Shown here piece after piece: positions 15,951-24,293 of a DNA stretch of 40,152 nt. Position 1 is the first letter of the stretch. Every line of letters begins with the position of its first letter. The position numbers and the translations under genes are program-made. Under the pieces are notes generated by a model, which worked only from the letters and a program-made list of their open reading frames with translations, made no database searches and was not told where the DNA came from. This DNA comes from Methylobacter sp. (GTDB lineage: Bacteria > Pseudomonadota > Gammaproteobacteria > Methylococcales > Methylomonadaceae): positions 1 to 40,152 of the forward strand of contig JAUXXQ010000041.1 in the NCBI GenBank assembly GCA_030684815.1, written 5' to 3'.

Positions 15951-16673
15951 ATGAAAAATTTAACAGCATTGCTTTTATTACTAACACTGTCTTTGGGGGT
16001 TGCCGCATCGGAGGGTGTTAAACTACAAAAAGCAAGTATTGACATTGCCAATAGCGCCTCATTGCAGCGCGGAGCAAAACACTTCGTCACTTATTGTCTA
16101 GGCTGCCATTCAATCAAGCATATCCGTTATTTGCGTATTGCGCTTGATATCGATGTCGACCCTAAAAAGGTATTAAAAGATATTGCACCGGAAGGCGCCA
16201 ATATCTACGACCAACTGCATAGCGCCATGAATGCGCATGACGCTGAAAAATGGTTTGGCACCCAGCCGCCCGACTTGTCTTTGATTGCCCGCTCCCGTGG
16301 TGCGGATTGGCTGTATAGCTATTTAAAAAGTTACTACATTGACCCAAAAAGCCCTAGGGGAGTAAATAACCTAATTTTCGAGGATACCGCTATGCCTAAC
16401 CCGCTCTGGCAATTGCAGGGTGACCAGTATGCAGAACCCAGAAAAAATATATGGGGGCATGAATATACCAACTTGGTTACTAAAGAAGTCGGCACGTTGT
16501 CCGATGGAGAGTTTGAAATTTTCGTCAATGACTTGGTCAATTTTTTGGTGTACGTTGGCGAGCCAGTGCAGCTTGAAAGGCAGCGTATCGGAAAATATGT
16601 GATATTTTTTATTTTAATGCTTATCGTTTTAGCCTATCTGCTAAAGAAAGAATACTGGAAAAATATCCATTAA
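15951..16673 (+). CDS. petC: Cytochrome c1 of the bc1 complex
   Basis: Periplasm-facing c-type cytochrome that passes electrons from the Rieske centre to soluble cytochrome c. The 240-residue protein has a cleavable signal peptide (residues 1-19, hydrophobic LTALLLLLTLSLGVAAS). The heme-binding CLGCH is at 49-53, and the axial methionine is expected in AMPNPLW near 148. A single C-terminal anchor helix (YVIFFILMLIVLAYLL) ends in a lysine-rich cytoplasmic tip. Its ATG lies one base after the petB stop, with AAAGGGAG upstream. A strong stem-loop follows the gene. The order Rieske, cytochrome b, cytochrome c1, then sspA is the usual gammaproteobacterial one. Confidence 0.95.
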   Translation: MKNLTALLLLLTLSLGVAASEGVKLQKASIDIANSASLQRGAKHFVTYCLGCHSIKHIRYLRIALDIDVDPKKVLKDIAPEGANIYDQLHSAMNAHDAEKWFGTQPPDLSLIARSRGADWLYSYLKSYYIDPKSPRGVNNLIFEDTAMPNPLWQLQGDQYAEPRKNIWGHEYTNLVTKEVGTLSDGEFEIFVNDLVNFLVYVGEPVQLERQRIGKYVIFFILMLIVLAYLLKKEYWKNIH

Positions 16674-16689
16674 TTATCAAATCATTATA

Positions 16690-16723
16690 GGCCGGGCAAA
16701 CGAAAAAGTCTGTTTGCCCGGCC
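16690..16723 (+). terminator. Stem-loop terminator after petABC
   Basis: GGCCGGGCAAAC (16690-16701) pairs perfectly with GTTTGCCCGGCC (16712-16723) around a 10-base loop, 17 bases after the petC stop. The stem is long and GC-rich. The T-run that should follow is short (CTTAACAT), so termination may be partial, with message stabilisation as a second role. Confidence 0.7.
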
Positions 16724-16755
16724 TTAACATCCGCAAATAAAAACCTCGGCAACCA

Positions 16756-16764
16756 TGTTATAAT
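16756..16764 (+). promoter_or_regulatory. Extended -10 promoter for sspAB
   Basis: TGTTATAAT at 16756-16764 is a perfect extended -10 element (TGnTATAAT). No -35 box is evident, as is allowed for this promoter class. Transcription would begin about 16771, leaving a leader of about 40 bases with a run of eight T before the sspA start. Confidence 0.55.
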
Positions 16765-16809
16765 GGCTCTTTTTTTACTGCCCCACACGTCTCAAAGAGG
16801 TTGTTATTC

Positions 16810-17442
16810 GTGACAAATATTACTCGTAAATCTGTAATGACGCTTTTCTCATCTCCAACATGCGCCATGAGTCACTGCGCCCGCTTTGTTTTACATGAGA
16901 AAGGAGTTGTCGCAGACATAGAATATTATGACCCGACAGAACCACCGGAGGATTTAGTTGAACTTAATCCTAACGGCACGTCACCTACACTGATAGAGCG
17001 TGACTTAGTTCTTTACGATTCCCGCATTATCATGGAATATCTCGACGAACGCTTCCCGCATCCCCCGCTACACCAAATGGATCCGGTTTCACGGGCAACA
17101 GCCAGAATGCTGATTAAGCGCATCGACCAAGACTGGTATCAATTGTTGGATGAAATTTTATTTTCCGGGGAGAAAAAATCTGCCCGGGCAAAAAAACTGC
17201 TCAGGGAAGGCATATTGTCCGCCACACCTATTTTTGCCGCCCGACCCTATTTCATGAGTGACGAGTTTTCGCTGATCGACTGCGTCATCGCACCGTTATT
17301 ATGGCGTCTGCCCAGCATCGGCATTGATATATCAACACCGGATGAAGTGATCACTAATTACGCCCAGCGCATATTTAACCGGCCTGCGTTCAAACGTAGC
17401 CTGAGCGAAGCCGAAAAAGAAATGATCGAGCCCTTAAAATAG
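16810..17442 (+). CDS. sspA: Stringent starvation protein A
   Basis: RNA-polymerase-associated protein of the glutathione-transferase fold that aids stationary-phase and acid-stress gene expression. The 210-residue product has the thioredoxin-like N-terminal domain starting SVMTLFSSPTCAMSHCARF and the DYDPTEPP/LNPNGTSPTLIERDLVLYDS part of the family. The all-helical C-terminal domain has EYLDERFPHPPLHQMDP and the FSLIDCVIAPLLWRL helix. The open frame extends to a TTG at 16801, but the GTG at 16810 gives the family N-terminus (MTNITRKSVMTLF) and has AGAGG nine bases upstream. sspB follows after 15 bases. Confidence 0.94.
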   Translation: MTNITRKSVMTLFSSPTCAMSHCARFVLHEKGVVADIEYYDPTEPPEDLVELNPNGTSPTLIERDLVLYDSRIIMEYLDERFPHPPLHQMDPVSRATARMLIKRIDQDWYQLLDEILFSGEKKSARAKKLLREGILSATPIFAARPYFMSDEFSLIDCVIAPLLWRLPSIGIDISTPDEVITNYAQRIFNRPAFKRSLSEAEKEMIEPLK

Positions 17443-17457
17443 CCCCCCCTTAGTAAC

Positions 17458-17838
17458 ATGACCTCTCTAAAGCCTTATTTAATCCGCTCAATTTATGAAT
17501 GGATTGTCGATAACAACCTGACACCGCACCTGCTAGTCGATGCAGAAAATACCAACGCCATTTTGCCGATAGAATTTATTGAAGACGGCAAAATTGTTTT
17601 AAATATAAGACAGGAAGCCATACAGGGGCTTTCGCTCGGCAATGAAGAAATTGAATTTAATGCCCGATTTAGCGGAAAACCCATGCACATTGTTACGCCT
17701 GTCAGTGCCGTGTTGGCGATTTACGCCAAAGAAAACGGCAAAGGCATGATCTTCGATCAAGAAGACGACAATGACGAACCCCCTCAGCCGCCAGCAAAAA
17801 AAACAGCAGCCAAACCCAATTTACGCGTTGTAAAGTAA
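17458..17838 (+). CDS. sspB: ClpXP protease specificity-enhancing factor SspB
   Basis: Adaptor that binds ssrA-tagged peptides and hands them to ClpXP. The 126-residue protein has the family start TSLKPYLIRSIYEWIVDNN, the peptide-binding core HLLVDAE and IVLNIRQEAIQGLSLGNE, and ARFSGKP. After about residue 105 comes a flexible acidic linker (DQEDDNDEPPQPP). It ends PNLRVVK, the short C-terminal module that binds the ClpX zinc domain. Placement directly behind sspA is the classical arrangement. A stem-loop begins one base after the stop codon. Confidence 0.95.
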   Translation: MTSLKPYLIRSIYEWIVDNNLTPHLLVDAENTNAILPIEFIEDGKIVLNIRQEAIQGLSLGNEEIEFNARFSGKPMHIVTPVSAVLAIYAKENGKGMIFDQEDDNDEPPQPPAKKTAAKPNLRVVK

Positions 17839-17839
17839 A

Positions 17840-17865
17840 AGCCCTTTAATAGACCCAAAAGGGCT
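17840..17865 (+). terminator. Stem-loop after sspB
   Basis: AGCCCTTT (17840-17847) pairs with AAAGGGCT (17858-17865) around ten bases, just behind the sspB stop. There is no T-run after the stem. A second inverted pair, GCTGATGGG (17885-17893) with CCCATCAGC (17915-17923), follows and has a T7 run in its loop. Confidence 0.5.
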
Positions 17866-17918
17866 CGCTGATAACGTCTACGCAGCTGATGGGACAGTTT
17901 TTTTCAACCTCCCCCCCA

Positions 17919-18347
17919 TCAGCCCCGACTATTAGACAAACAAGCCTCCAACCTCCGTTTATATCTTTTGTAGGCTCGTTTTGATAAAAGATGCAATTTA
18001 GTTTTCTTTCTCATATTACGCCGCCCGGAATATCCAGTAGTAAGCTCAACTGCTTGGCGGGTCGGGTTACGGCGGTCACGCTTGCAGCGATCTTGATCAC
18101 GACGGCGCTCAAGATCGATTAATTTTTGATACAGAGCCCACGCCTGCAGTGTTAATTCTCTTGACGCCATAAAACCAACCCCCGCCGTCAGTGTTTGCTT
18201 TAAAAAGCCATACACTAAGCCAAATGACACGGTAACGGTATATCGCCAAACACCTAGAAAAATTCGCTCGCCATTGAAGCGTTCGAAGAAGCCCCCCTGA
18301 AAATATGGAAAAAAGGCCTGGGTGGGCTTAACGGCATGTATGCACAC
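17919..18347 (-). CDS. Doubtful small basic protein
   Basis: An open frame of 142 codons on the minus strand. Its only far-upstream start is a GTG inside the hairpin at 18338-18369, which makes the long form unlikely. An ATG at 18168-18170 gives an 83-residue form beginning MASRELTLQAWALYQKLIDL. That form is very rich in Arg and Lys and is predicted to be helical. I do not recognise it, and no ribosome site is clear. It could be a nucleic-acid-binding remnant of a mobile element or just a chance frame. No other gene competes for this stretch. Confidence 0.25.
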   Translation of the reverse strand: MCIHAVKPTQAFFPYFQGGFFERFNGERIFLGVWRYTVTVSFGLVYGFLKQTLTAGVGFMASRELTLQAWALYQKLIDLERRRDQDRCKRDRRNPTRQAVELTTGYSGRRNMRKKTKLHLLSKRAYKRYKRRLEACLSNSRG

Positions 18348-18369
18348 CGCTAATAAGTGGTGTGCATAC
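18338..18369 (+). terminator. Intrinsic terminator-like hairpin in the gene-poor region
   Basis: GTATGCACACC (18338-18348) and GGTGTGCATAC (18359-18369) form a perfect 11-bp stem with a 10-base loop, followed on the plus strand by CCCCTTTT. This is a credible intrinsic terminator for plus-strand transcription, yet no plus-strand gene ends here. It may close a small RNA or long sspB read-through, or act on the minus-strand transcript of the 26-residue gene to its right. Confidence 0.55.
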
Positions 18370-18415
18370 CCCTTTTAATCGAGATAACAGACAGGAAATG
18401 TTTCTTTCGTACCGT

Positions 18416-18496
18416 CTAATTACCCTGGTCAGTAACGACGGTATAAACGACATAAACGAAAAAAATTACAGTTGAAATATAGATGATCGCTGACAT
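18416..18496 (-). CDS. Candidate 26-residue single-pass membrane protein
   Basis: A short frame on the minus strand with an ATG at 18494-18496 and a TAG at 18416-18418. It has AAAGG nine bases upstream as a good ribosome site. The peptide starts MSAIIYIS and ends VVTDQGN. The roughly 18 residues between Ile4 and Val21 are almost all hydrophobic or aromatic (Ile, Val, Phe, Tyr), making one membrane helix with a short polar C-terminus. Sizes and layout resemble tiny subunits of membrane complexes such as the cytochrome oxidase helpers, but no family match is claimed. An AT-rich stretch upstream could hold a promoter. It is too short for normal gene finders. Confidence 0.5.
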   Translation of the reverse strand: MSAIIYISTVIFFVYVVYTVVTDQGN

Positions 18497-18850
18497 GCTT
18501 GTTTACCTTTCTAAATATTTTTATTGTTTTGTCTAAGTGCACGACGCTTTGGCCGATGTTTTAGACACCCGAATAACGTTTGACATCCCCCCGCCTTAAA
18601 GGACATGGATTCTTACTGCTAGCGATTAATGCGCCAACCATAGCACCACCAACTTTCAATGCCCATTTCAAGATTAAACCGAAAGCGCTTGAAAGTGTAA
18701 TTTAACACGATGCCGCCTACAAGTGATTACCTTATTTCGGAGTTCAAACTACCAGCTTGTTAACCCTATCCGTACTACCTACAATTGAAATCCGACTACC
18801 GTTATGTTGGAATTGCCGCCTGTGCCGCAAAAAAAACGGATCCGTCATTC
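18497..18850. other. Intergenic stretch before pcm
   Basis: No convincing gene is seen. ACTTTCAA at 18652-18659 and TTGAAAGT at 18689-18696 form an inverted pair about 30 bases apart. A minus-strand frame across 18560-18700 encodes a hydrophobic, glycine-rich segment (WALKVGGAMVGALIAS) but has no ATG start at its beginning, only TTG codons, so it is not called. A TTG at 18785 opens the pcm frame early but lies before the family N-terminus. Confidence 0.4.
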
Positions 18851-19540
18851 ATGAAAGATCTACAACACATGTTGAACGATATTGAGAAAGAGGTCAGGCT
18901 GACCCGTCATCTGATTGGCAAGGATGCACTCGATAGCCGAGTGATGGCAGCGATAAAACAGGTGCCGCGCCATGAGTTTTTGCCTGATAATTATCGCTTC
19001 CTTGCCTACGATAACGGCCCGGCGCCTATTGATTGCGGGCAAACCATTTCCCAACCGTATATCGTTGCCCTGATGACCGACTTATTGCATACCCGCGCAA
19101 CGGATACTATTTTGGAAATCGGCACCGGTTCCGGCTATCAGGCGGCCGTGCTGTCGAATCTGGTCAAACAGGTTTATTCACTGGAAATAATAGGCGAGTT
19201 GGCTACCCAAGCGCGCCAACGGCTTAAACAACTCGGTTACGGTAATGTCACGGTTCGCCACGGCAACGGCCATTTCGGCTGGCCGGAGCAGGCTCCGTTT
19301 GACGGCATTATCGTGACTGCGGCTGCGCCGTTTATCCCCCCTGCCCTGATTGAACAATTGCGCACAGGTGCGCGGCTGGTCATTCCGGTAGGCTTGCCGT
19401 ACCGCTACCAGGAGCTACTGGTGATAGAAAAAAAGGCTGATGGCGAGATTAAGGCGCGCACTATTTTTGGCGTCAGTTTTGTGCCGCTGACCGGTGGTGG
19501 CGCTACCGAAACAAATCCAATCACAGGAGAACAACCATGA
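18851..19540 (+). CDS. pcm: Protein-L-isoaspartate O-methyltransferase
   Basis: Uses S-adenosylmethionine to methylate isoaspartyl residues that form in ageing proteins, starting their repair. The 229-residue protein has VPRHEFLPDNYRFLAYDNGP, then the substrate-loop GQTISQPYIVALM, and the SAM-binding motif LEIGTGSGYQAAVLS. It closes with IVTAAAPFIPPALIEQL and GARLVIPVG. The open frame reaches a TTG at 18785, but the ATG at 18851 or 18869 fits the family better; 18851 is used. The stop overlaps the next ATG by four bases, coupling it to the helical protein gene. In E. coli pcm is next to rpoS; here rpoS is 13 kb away. Confidence 0.93.
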   Translation: MKDLQHMLNDIEKEVRLTRHLIGKDALDSRVMAAIKQVPRHEFLPDNYRFLAYDNGPAPIDCGQTISQPYIVALMTDLLHTRATDTILEIGTGSGYQAAVLSNLVKQVYSLEIIGELATQARQRLKQLGYGNVTVRHGNGHFGWPEQAPFDGIIVTAAAPFIPPALIEQLRTGARLVIPVGLPYRYQELLVIEKKADGEIKARTIFGVSFVPLTGGGATETNPITGEQP

Positions 19541-20169
19541 CTGAAACAAACACACAACAGGTGATCCATGCCGTTTCCACAGCAGTCAAATCGAAAACGG
19601 ATGTGCATCATAAAATCAAGGACATCACCCTGAGGGCGCTGACCCTGCACCAGCTGGATACGGAAAATATCAAAGCGGTTGCCGAGGCTGTCAGCCAGGG
19701 CATCCATGACGGTGTCGCCGATCAGGATGAACAGGCCAAAGATCTGTTTATGCACGCGGTCACGGCTCTGGACAATGCCCTGGCCATTGCCGCTGAAGCC
19801 TCGACACTGGCGATTGAAGAGGCGGCGGCGAATGTGGCCGACTATTCCCGGCATGACCTTAATGAGGCGATTAACGATTTAAAGGACAGGGAAAGCCTGT
19901 TTTTCGACACTTTGGAAAAAATCGCCAAAGACGGCAACCAGCGGGTGGCGGACATTATCAATGATTTCATCACCCATGCGCGGCAAAGCGGCACGGCGGT
20001 TGGCGAACAAACCTTAATCGCGCTGGATGCGCTGAAAGACTTGCCAAAGCTCAGCAAGGACATCATCGTATCCAGCGCCGTCGCTACCACCTCCACCCTG
20101 GCGCAAATCGGTAGCGGCATTTTATTGGGTATCGCCGAAAGCCTGCAACCGAACCCTGAAAAAAAATAA
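19537..20169 (+). CDS. Helical protein of unknown function (probably DUF6781-type)
   Basis: A 210-residue protein that appears almost entirely alpha-helical and rich in Ala, Asp and Lys, with no signal peptide. Only the last helix (IIVSSAVATTSTLAQIGSGILLGIAES) is moderately hydrophobic, so it may touch a membrane or a partner. Repeated amphipathic helices give it a phasin-like look, and it resembles the DUF6781 family, though I cannot confirm this without a search. It overlaps pcm by ATGA and is followed after 16 bases by the ABC1 kinase gene, so the three are very likely expressed together. Function unknown. Confidence 0.75.
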   Translation: MTETNTQQVIHAVSTAVKSKTDVHHKIKDITLRALTLHQLDTENIKAVAEAVSQGIHDGVADQDEQAKDLFMHAVTALDNALAIAAEASTLAIEEAAANVADYSRHDLNEAINDLKDRESLFFDTLEKIAKDGNQRVADIINDFITHARQSGTAVGEQTLIALDALKDLPKLSKDIIVSSAVATTSTLAQIGSGILLGIAESLQPNPEKK

Positions 20170-20185
20170 AATCCGGTAGTTCCTT

Positions 20186-21862
20186 ATGTTGTGGGAAATG
20201 CTCAATGCCGCCCGTGATCTGGGCAGGATTCATGATATTGCCTCGGTGTTAATCCGCTACGGTTTCGGCAGCTTTGTGCGCGGCCTGGGGCTGGGCAAGG
20301 CACTGGAGCAGGCAGGACGAGTGCTGCATTGGCAACATGCCGAGGACTTCGCCAGTCTCGACACACCGCAACGGCTACGCCGTGTGCTGGAAGATTTGGG
20401 GCCTACCTTCATTAAACTGGGGCAAATCCTGGCGACACGGGTGGATTTGTTCCCGCCCAACTATATTGCCGAATTTGAAAAACTGCAGGATCAGGCCCTG
20501 CCCATCCCTTTTGAACAGTTGCTGCCGCAGTTGGAAGAAGACTTGGGCGGCTCTGTCGATGAATTTTTTTCCCATATCGACACCCAAGCGCTTGCAGCGG
20601 CATCGATTGCCCAAGTCCACAAAGCCACGCTCAAGGACGGGACGCCGGTCGTTTTAAAGATTCGTAGGCCCGGCCTGCGCAAAATCATCGAAGCCGATTT
20701 GCGCCTGCTGCAGCGCCTTGTTGACATGACCGAATCCGAGTCGTCGGAAATCCACCGCTATCACCCGCAAGAAGTGTTGCGTCAGTTTAACCAGTCATTG
20801 CGCCGGGAGCTTGACCTTGCCACCGAATGCCGGAATGCAGAGAGAGTCGCCGCCAATTTCGCCGATGACGCCAACATCATCATTCCTAAAGTGTATTGGC
20901 AATGGACAGGGGAACGGCTCAATGTGCAGGAATATATTGCCGGTATCGCCGGGCGGGATATTGCCGCCATCGAAGAAACCGGGCTGGACAGGAAATTGCT
21001 CGCTGATCGCGGTACCGAGGCGGTGATCAAGATGATCATGGAAGACGGTTTTTTTCACGCCGACCCCCATGCCGGAAATGTGTTTTATTTGCCGGACAAC
21101 AAACTGGCGTTTATCGATTTCGGCATGATTGGCCGTTTGACCGAAGAGCGCCGGGAGCAGGTGGTCAGTCTGTTGTACGGCATGACCAACCACCTGCCCA
21201 CCAAAGTCGCCGAGATACTGGAAGACTGGTCGGACAACATTTACACCGATGAACAAGTGCTGACCATTGAAATAGAAGCGTTTGTCGACCAATACAGTTC
21301 GCTGACACTGAAGGATTTAAGCCTCGCCAACATGCTGGGCGATTTGATGGCCTTATTGCGCGACCACAAACTGATATTGCCGCCCGACCTAGCCTTGTTA
21401 ATCAAAGCCTACATTACCCTGGACGGCCTGGGCAGGCTACTGAACCCGGAATTCAACACCCTGGTTTTTGCCGCACCCTATGTCCAGCGCATCATGATGG
21501 AGCGTTACCGGCCTGACGCCATCGCCAAACGCGGCTGGCGCAATCTGGTCAGCGTCGCCGACCTGTTGTCCAGTCTGCCTAAAGACCTGCGCAAACTGTT
21601 GCGCGCCAGCCGAAAAGGCGCCATTCAGGTGGACATTACCGTGCGCCGTTTGGATCAGTATGTGAACCATATCGATAACGCCATCAGCCGCCTGACCATG
21701 GGCATCGTCACCGCCGCGCTGATTATCGGCTCATCCATCATCATGACGGTCAAAGGCGGCCCCGAATTATTCGGCTTACCGGCATTCGGCTTTTTGGGCT
21801 ACAGTTTTGCCACCCTCGGCGGCATCTGGCTGCTGCTGTCGATTTGGAAAAGCGGGCAATAA
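20186..21862 (+). CDS. ABC1/UbiB-family atypical kinase
   Basis: A 558-residue membrane-associated protein of the UbiB/AarF/COQ8 family, which supports ubiquinone synthesis or lipid handling. It has the family KxGQ motif in FIKLGQILATRVDLFPP near residue 77, the alanine-rich loop AAASIAQVHKATL near 135, ELDLATECRNAERV, then the catalytic-like ADPHAGNVFYLP and the metal-binding IDFGMIGRL around 285-315. Two membrane helices end the protein (about 508-528 and 534-553). Unlike classical ubiB, it is not with ubiE or ubiJ but with pcm and a helical protein, so it may be a paralogue with another duty. A 14-bp stem terminator follows immediately. Confidence 0.9.
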   Translation: MLWEMLNAARDLGRIHDIASVLIRYGFGSFVRGLGLGKALEQAGRVLHWQHAEDFASLDTPQRLRRVLEDLGPTFIKLGQILATRVDLFPPNYIAEFEKLQDQALPIPFEQLLPQLEEDLGGSVDEFFSHIDTQALAAASIAQVHKATLKDGTPVVLKIRRPGLRKIIEADLRLLQRLVDMTESESSEIHRYHPQEVLRQFNQSLRRELDLATECRNAERVAANFADDANIIIPKVYWQWTGERLNVQEYIAGIAGRDIAAIEETGLDRKLLADRGTEAVIKMIMEDGFFHADPHAGNVFYLPDNKLAFIDFGMIGRLTEERREQVVSLLYGMTNHLPTKVAEILEDWSDNIYTDEQVLTIEIEAFVDQYSSLTLKDLSLANMLGDLMALLRDHKLILPPDLALLIKAYITLDGLGRLLNPEFNTLVFAAPYVQRIMMERYRPDAIAKRGWRNLVSVADLLSSLPKDLRKLLRASRKGAIQVDITVRRLDQYVNHIDNAISRLTMGIVTAALIIGSSIIMTVKGGPELFGLPAFGFLGYSFATLGGIWLLLSIWKSGQ

Positions 21863-21864
21863 AG

Positions 21865-21896
21865 TTGTGGGAGCGGCCGGGTGGCCGCTCCCACAA
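21865..21896. terminator. Shared terminator between the convergent kinase and topB genes
   Basis: TTGTGGGAGCGGCC (21865-21878) pairs perfectly with GGCCGCTCCCACAA (21883-21896) around GGGT. It fills the gap between the kinase stop (21862) and the topB stop (21897) almost exactly and could stop transcription from both sides. A shorter related palindrome, GCTCCC/GGGAGC, occurs at 24267-24282 between topB and ppnN, so a repeat family is possible. Confidence 0.65.
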
Positions 21897-24233
21897 TCAC
21901 CGCGCAAATTCCATTTCCACCTTGCCGTCAACCAATTTCAGGTTGGCTTCAAACTCGGTGCCTTTGCCTGATTTAAAGCCTTTCAACATCCCGGTTTCGC
22001 CTTTGCTGAGTATTTTTTTCGCCATCGCCGCGCTGATTTTTTTTTGCGCGACAGTTTTCCAGATCACCATTTTGCAGCCGCTGCGCCATTCGCTGCAGCC
22101 GTAGGCTTTGGCGGTTTCGACGATTTTTCCGTTACATAACGGACAATCGGCCAGCGCATCTTTGACTATAACCCCCTGCCCCGCTTCGATTTTGTTACAC
22201 CCGGTTTCGCCCTGTTTATTCAGCGTCAATTGGGCATTAAATACGGCGTCGTCGACCTTGACCGCATAACTGAGCAACGTGCGGCCGTTTTGCAGCAACT
22301 GGCTGGCCATGTCGCCACTGACCGGCACGCCGTAAACGTGTTTCCATAACACAAACTGGCAACCGGCTTTCCAGGCGCTGCAACCGTAACCTTTCCGGCC
22401 TTCGATAACCGGCTGCCCGCATAAAGGGCAATCGCCCAAACGGCTTTGGTCGTACAGCGGGCGGTCTGATTGCTCTTTGATGTTGCGGGTAAACTGGATG
22501 ATTTCGGCCATGAACTGATCGGGGTCGTAAGCGTTATGCTCTATCTTCTTGAGCTTGGCCTCCCATTCGCCGGTCATCGACGCAGACTTCAATCTATCAT
22601 CAGCAATAATCGAAATCAGATGCCGCCCCGACTCGGTGCTCAAAAGAGTCTTTTTTTGCCGCTGTATGTAGTTGCGCTTGATCAACACTTCAATAATCGC
22701 CGCGCGGGTGGCAGGCGTGCCCAAGCCCTTTTCTTTCAACGCTTCCTTGAGCTGTTCGTCGTCGCAGGTCTTCCCGGCCGATTCCATGATGCTGAGCAGA
22801 CTGGCTTCGTTATACGGTTTCGGCGGCGTGGTTTTGCCTTGGGAGATAGACGGCTGTTGCGGGCCGCTTTCGCCTTTGACAAAGTTGGGCAGGATTTTTT
22901 GTGTTTTGTCATTCTGATTAGCCGCATCGTTTTTGTACAAGGCTTGCCAGCCGGGCGCTTCGATGATGGTGCCGGTGGTTTTGAATTTAACCGCCTTCGG
23001 GCTGTCATTATTAACCTCGCCCAACACCGTGGTGATTTGTTTGACGCACGGCGGATAAAAAGCGGCAATAAAACGCAACACAATCGCCTCATAAACCTTG
23101 GCTTCATAGCCGGACAACCCGCCCGGCAACGCGGTCGTCGGAATGATGGCATGGTGATCGCTGACTTTGGCATCGTTAAAAATACGGCTGCTGAGCGTTA
23201 GTTTATCCAAATCAAGCGGCTCAATTTGCGCGGCAAATTGTTTGCGCAAGGTGCTCAACAAAGGCTTCATGCCGGACTTCATGTCGTTAGTCAAATGACG
23301 GCTGTCGGTGCGCGGATAGGTGACGTGTTTTTTCTCGTAGAGCTGCTGGGTGCAAGCCAGGGTTTGCTCGGCGGTCAGGCCGTGGCGGATGCTCATGTCT
23401 TTTTGCAGGTCGGTCAAATCGTACAATAACGGGGGGCTCAGCAATTCGCGTTTGCCTTTGACCTCGGTTATTTGAAAATCGCGGCCAGTGATTTGATTTA
23501 ACAGGACTTCTGCAGCCGCTTTGTCGTCGAAACGGCCACCGACATATTGGAAATCGGCGTCCCGGTACAAACTGTGCAACTCCCAAAAATCCTTGGGGAT
23601 GAAATTGCTGATGTCGGCATCTTTTTGCACAATCAGCGCCAACACCGGCGTTTGCACCCGGCCAATCGTCCACAAACTGCCCTGCCCGCCGAATTTGAGC
23701 GTGTACAGCCGGGTAGCATTCAGGCCGACAATCCAGTCCGATTCGCTACGGCATTTGGCGGCGCGATACAGCCCGTCGTAAACATGGCCGTCCTGCAATT
23801 TGGCAAAGCCCTGACGTATCGCATCGTCGGTTAACGAACTGATCCACAGGCGTTTAAACGGCTTTTGCTCGCAGTCAGCCCAGGACACAATGTACCTGAA
23901 AATCAACTCGCCTTCGCGTCCCGCGTCGGTCGCGCAAATGATTTCATCGGCCGCCTTGAGCAAATGTTTGATCGTGTTCAACTGCTGTTGCGCCGAGGCA
24001 TCTCCCCTGGCTTTTAAGCCGAACGGTTCGGGGATGATAGGCAGCGATTCCAAAGACCAGCGTTTCCAGGCCGAATTGTATTCATCCGGCTCTTTCAGCT
24101 CGACCAGATGGCCGAATGCCCAAGTGATTTGATAGCCGTTGCCCTCAAAATAACCGTCGCGTTTACCGTTGATGCCGAGGCATTTGGCAATGTCGCGGGC
24201 GACTGAGGGTTTTTCGGTCAGGATGACTTTCAT
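21897..24233 (-). CDS. topB: DNA topoisomerase III
   Basis: Type IA topoisomerase that decatenates and untangles replicating DNA through a single-strand break. The 778-residue protein starts with the Toprim domain (MKVILTEKPSVARDIAKCLG, and the metal site CATDAGREGELIFRY). The catalytic tyrosine is in the block VTYPRTDSRHL near residue 316. The C-terminal region carries two zinc-ribbon-like repeats of about 65 residues, each with a CPLC pair and a later YGCS ... GC pair, as in longer TopB proteins. The start is the ATG at 24233, matching the family N-terminus. It is transcribed alone toward the shared terminator. Confidence 0.95.
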   Translation of the reverse strand: MKVILTEKPSVARDIAKCLGINGKRDGYFEGNGYQITWAFGHLVELKEPDEYNSAWKRWSLESLPIIPEPFGLKARGDASAQQQLNTIKHLLKAADEIICATDAGREGELIFRYIVSWADCEQKPFKRLWISSLTDDAIRQGFAKLQDGHVYDGLYRAAKCRSESDWIVGLNATRLYTLKFGGQGSLWTIGRVQTPVLALIVQKDADISNFIPKDFWELHSLYRDADFQYVGGRFDDKAAAEVLLNQITGRDFQITEVKGKRELLSPPLLYDLTDLQKDMSIRHGLTAEQTLACTQQLYEKKHVTYPRTDSRHLTNDMKSGMKPLLSTLRKQFAAQIEPLDLDKLTLSSRIFNDAKVSDHHAIIPTTALPGGLSGYEAKVYEAIVLRFIAAFYPPCVKQITTVLGEVNNDSPKAVKFKTTGTIIEAPGWQALYKNDAANQNDKTQKILPNFVKGESGPQQPSISQGKTTPPKPYNEASLLSIMESAGKTCDDEQLKEALKEKGLGTPATRAAIIEVLIKRNYIQRQKKTLLSTESGRHLISIIADDRLKSASMTGEWEAKLKKIEHNAYDPDQFMAEIIQFTRNIKEQSDRPLYDQSRLGDCPLCGQPVIEGRKGYGCSAWKAGCQFVLWKHVYGVPVSGDMASQLLQNGRTLLSYAVKVDDAVFNAQLTLNKQGETGCNKIEAGQGVIVKDALADCPLCNGKIVETAKAYGCSEWRSGCKMVIWKTVAQKKISAAMAKKILSKGETGMLKGFKSGKGTEFEANLKLVDGKVEMEFAR

Positions 24234-24293
24234 AGGTTAGTGAGTTCTAGTCGCGACGTAGGAGTGGCTCCCACGAGGGAGCAGCTTCTTACA

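Noticed and set aside
18785-18850. TTG start giving a longer pcm product
   Set aside because: The added residues are outside the methyltransferase family, and ATG codons at 18851 and 18869 fit better.
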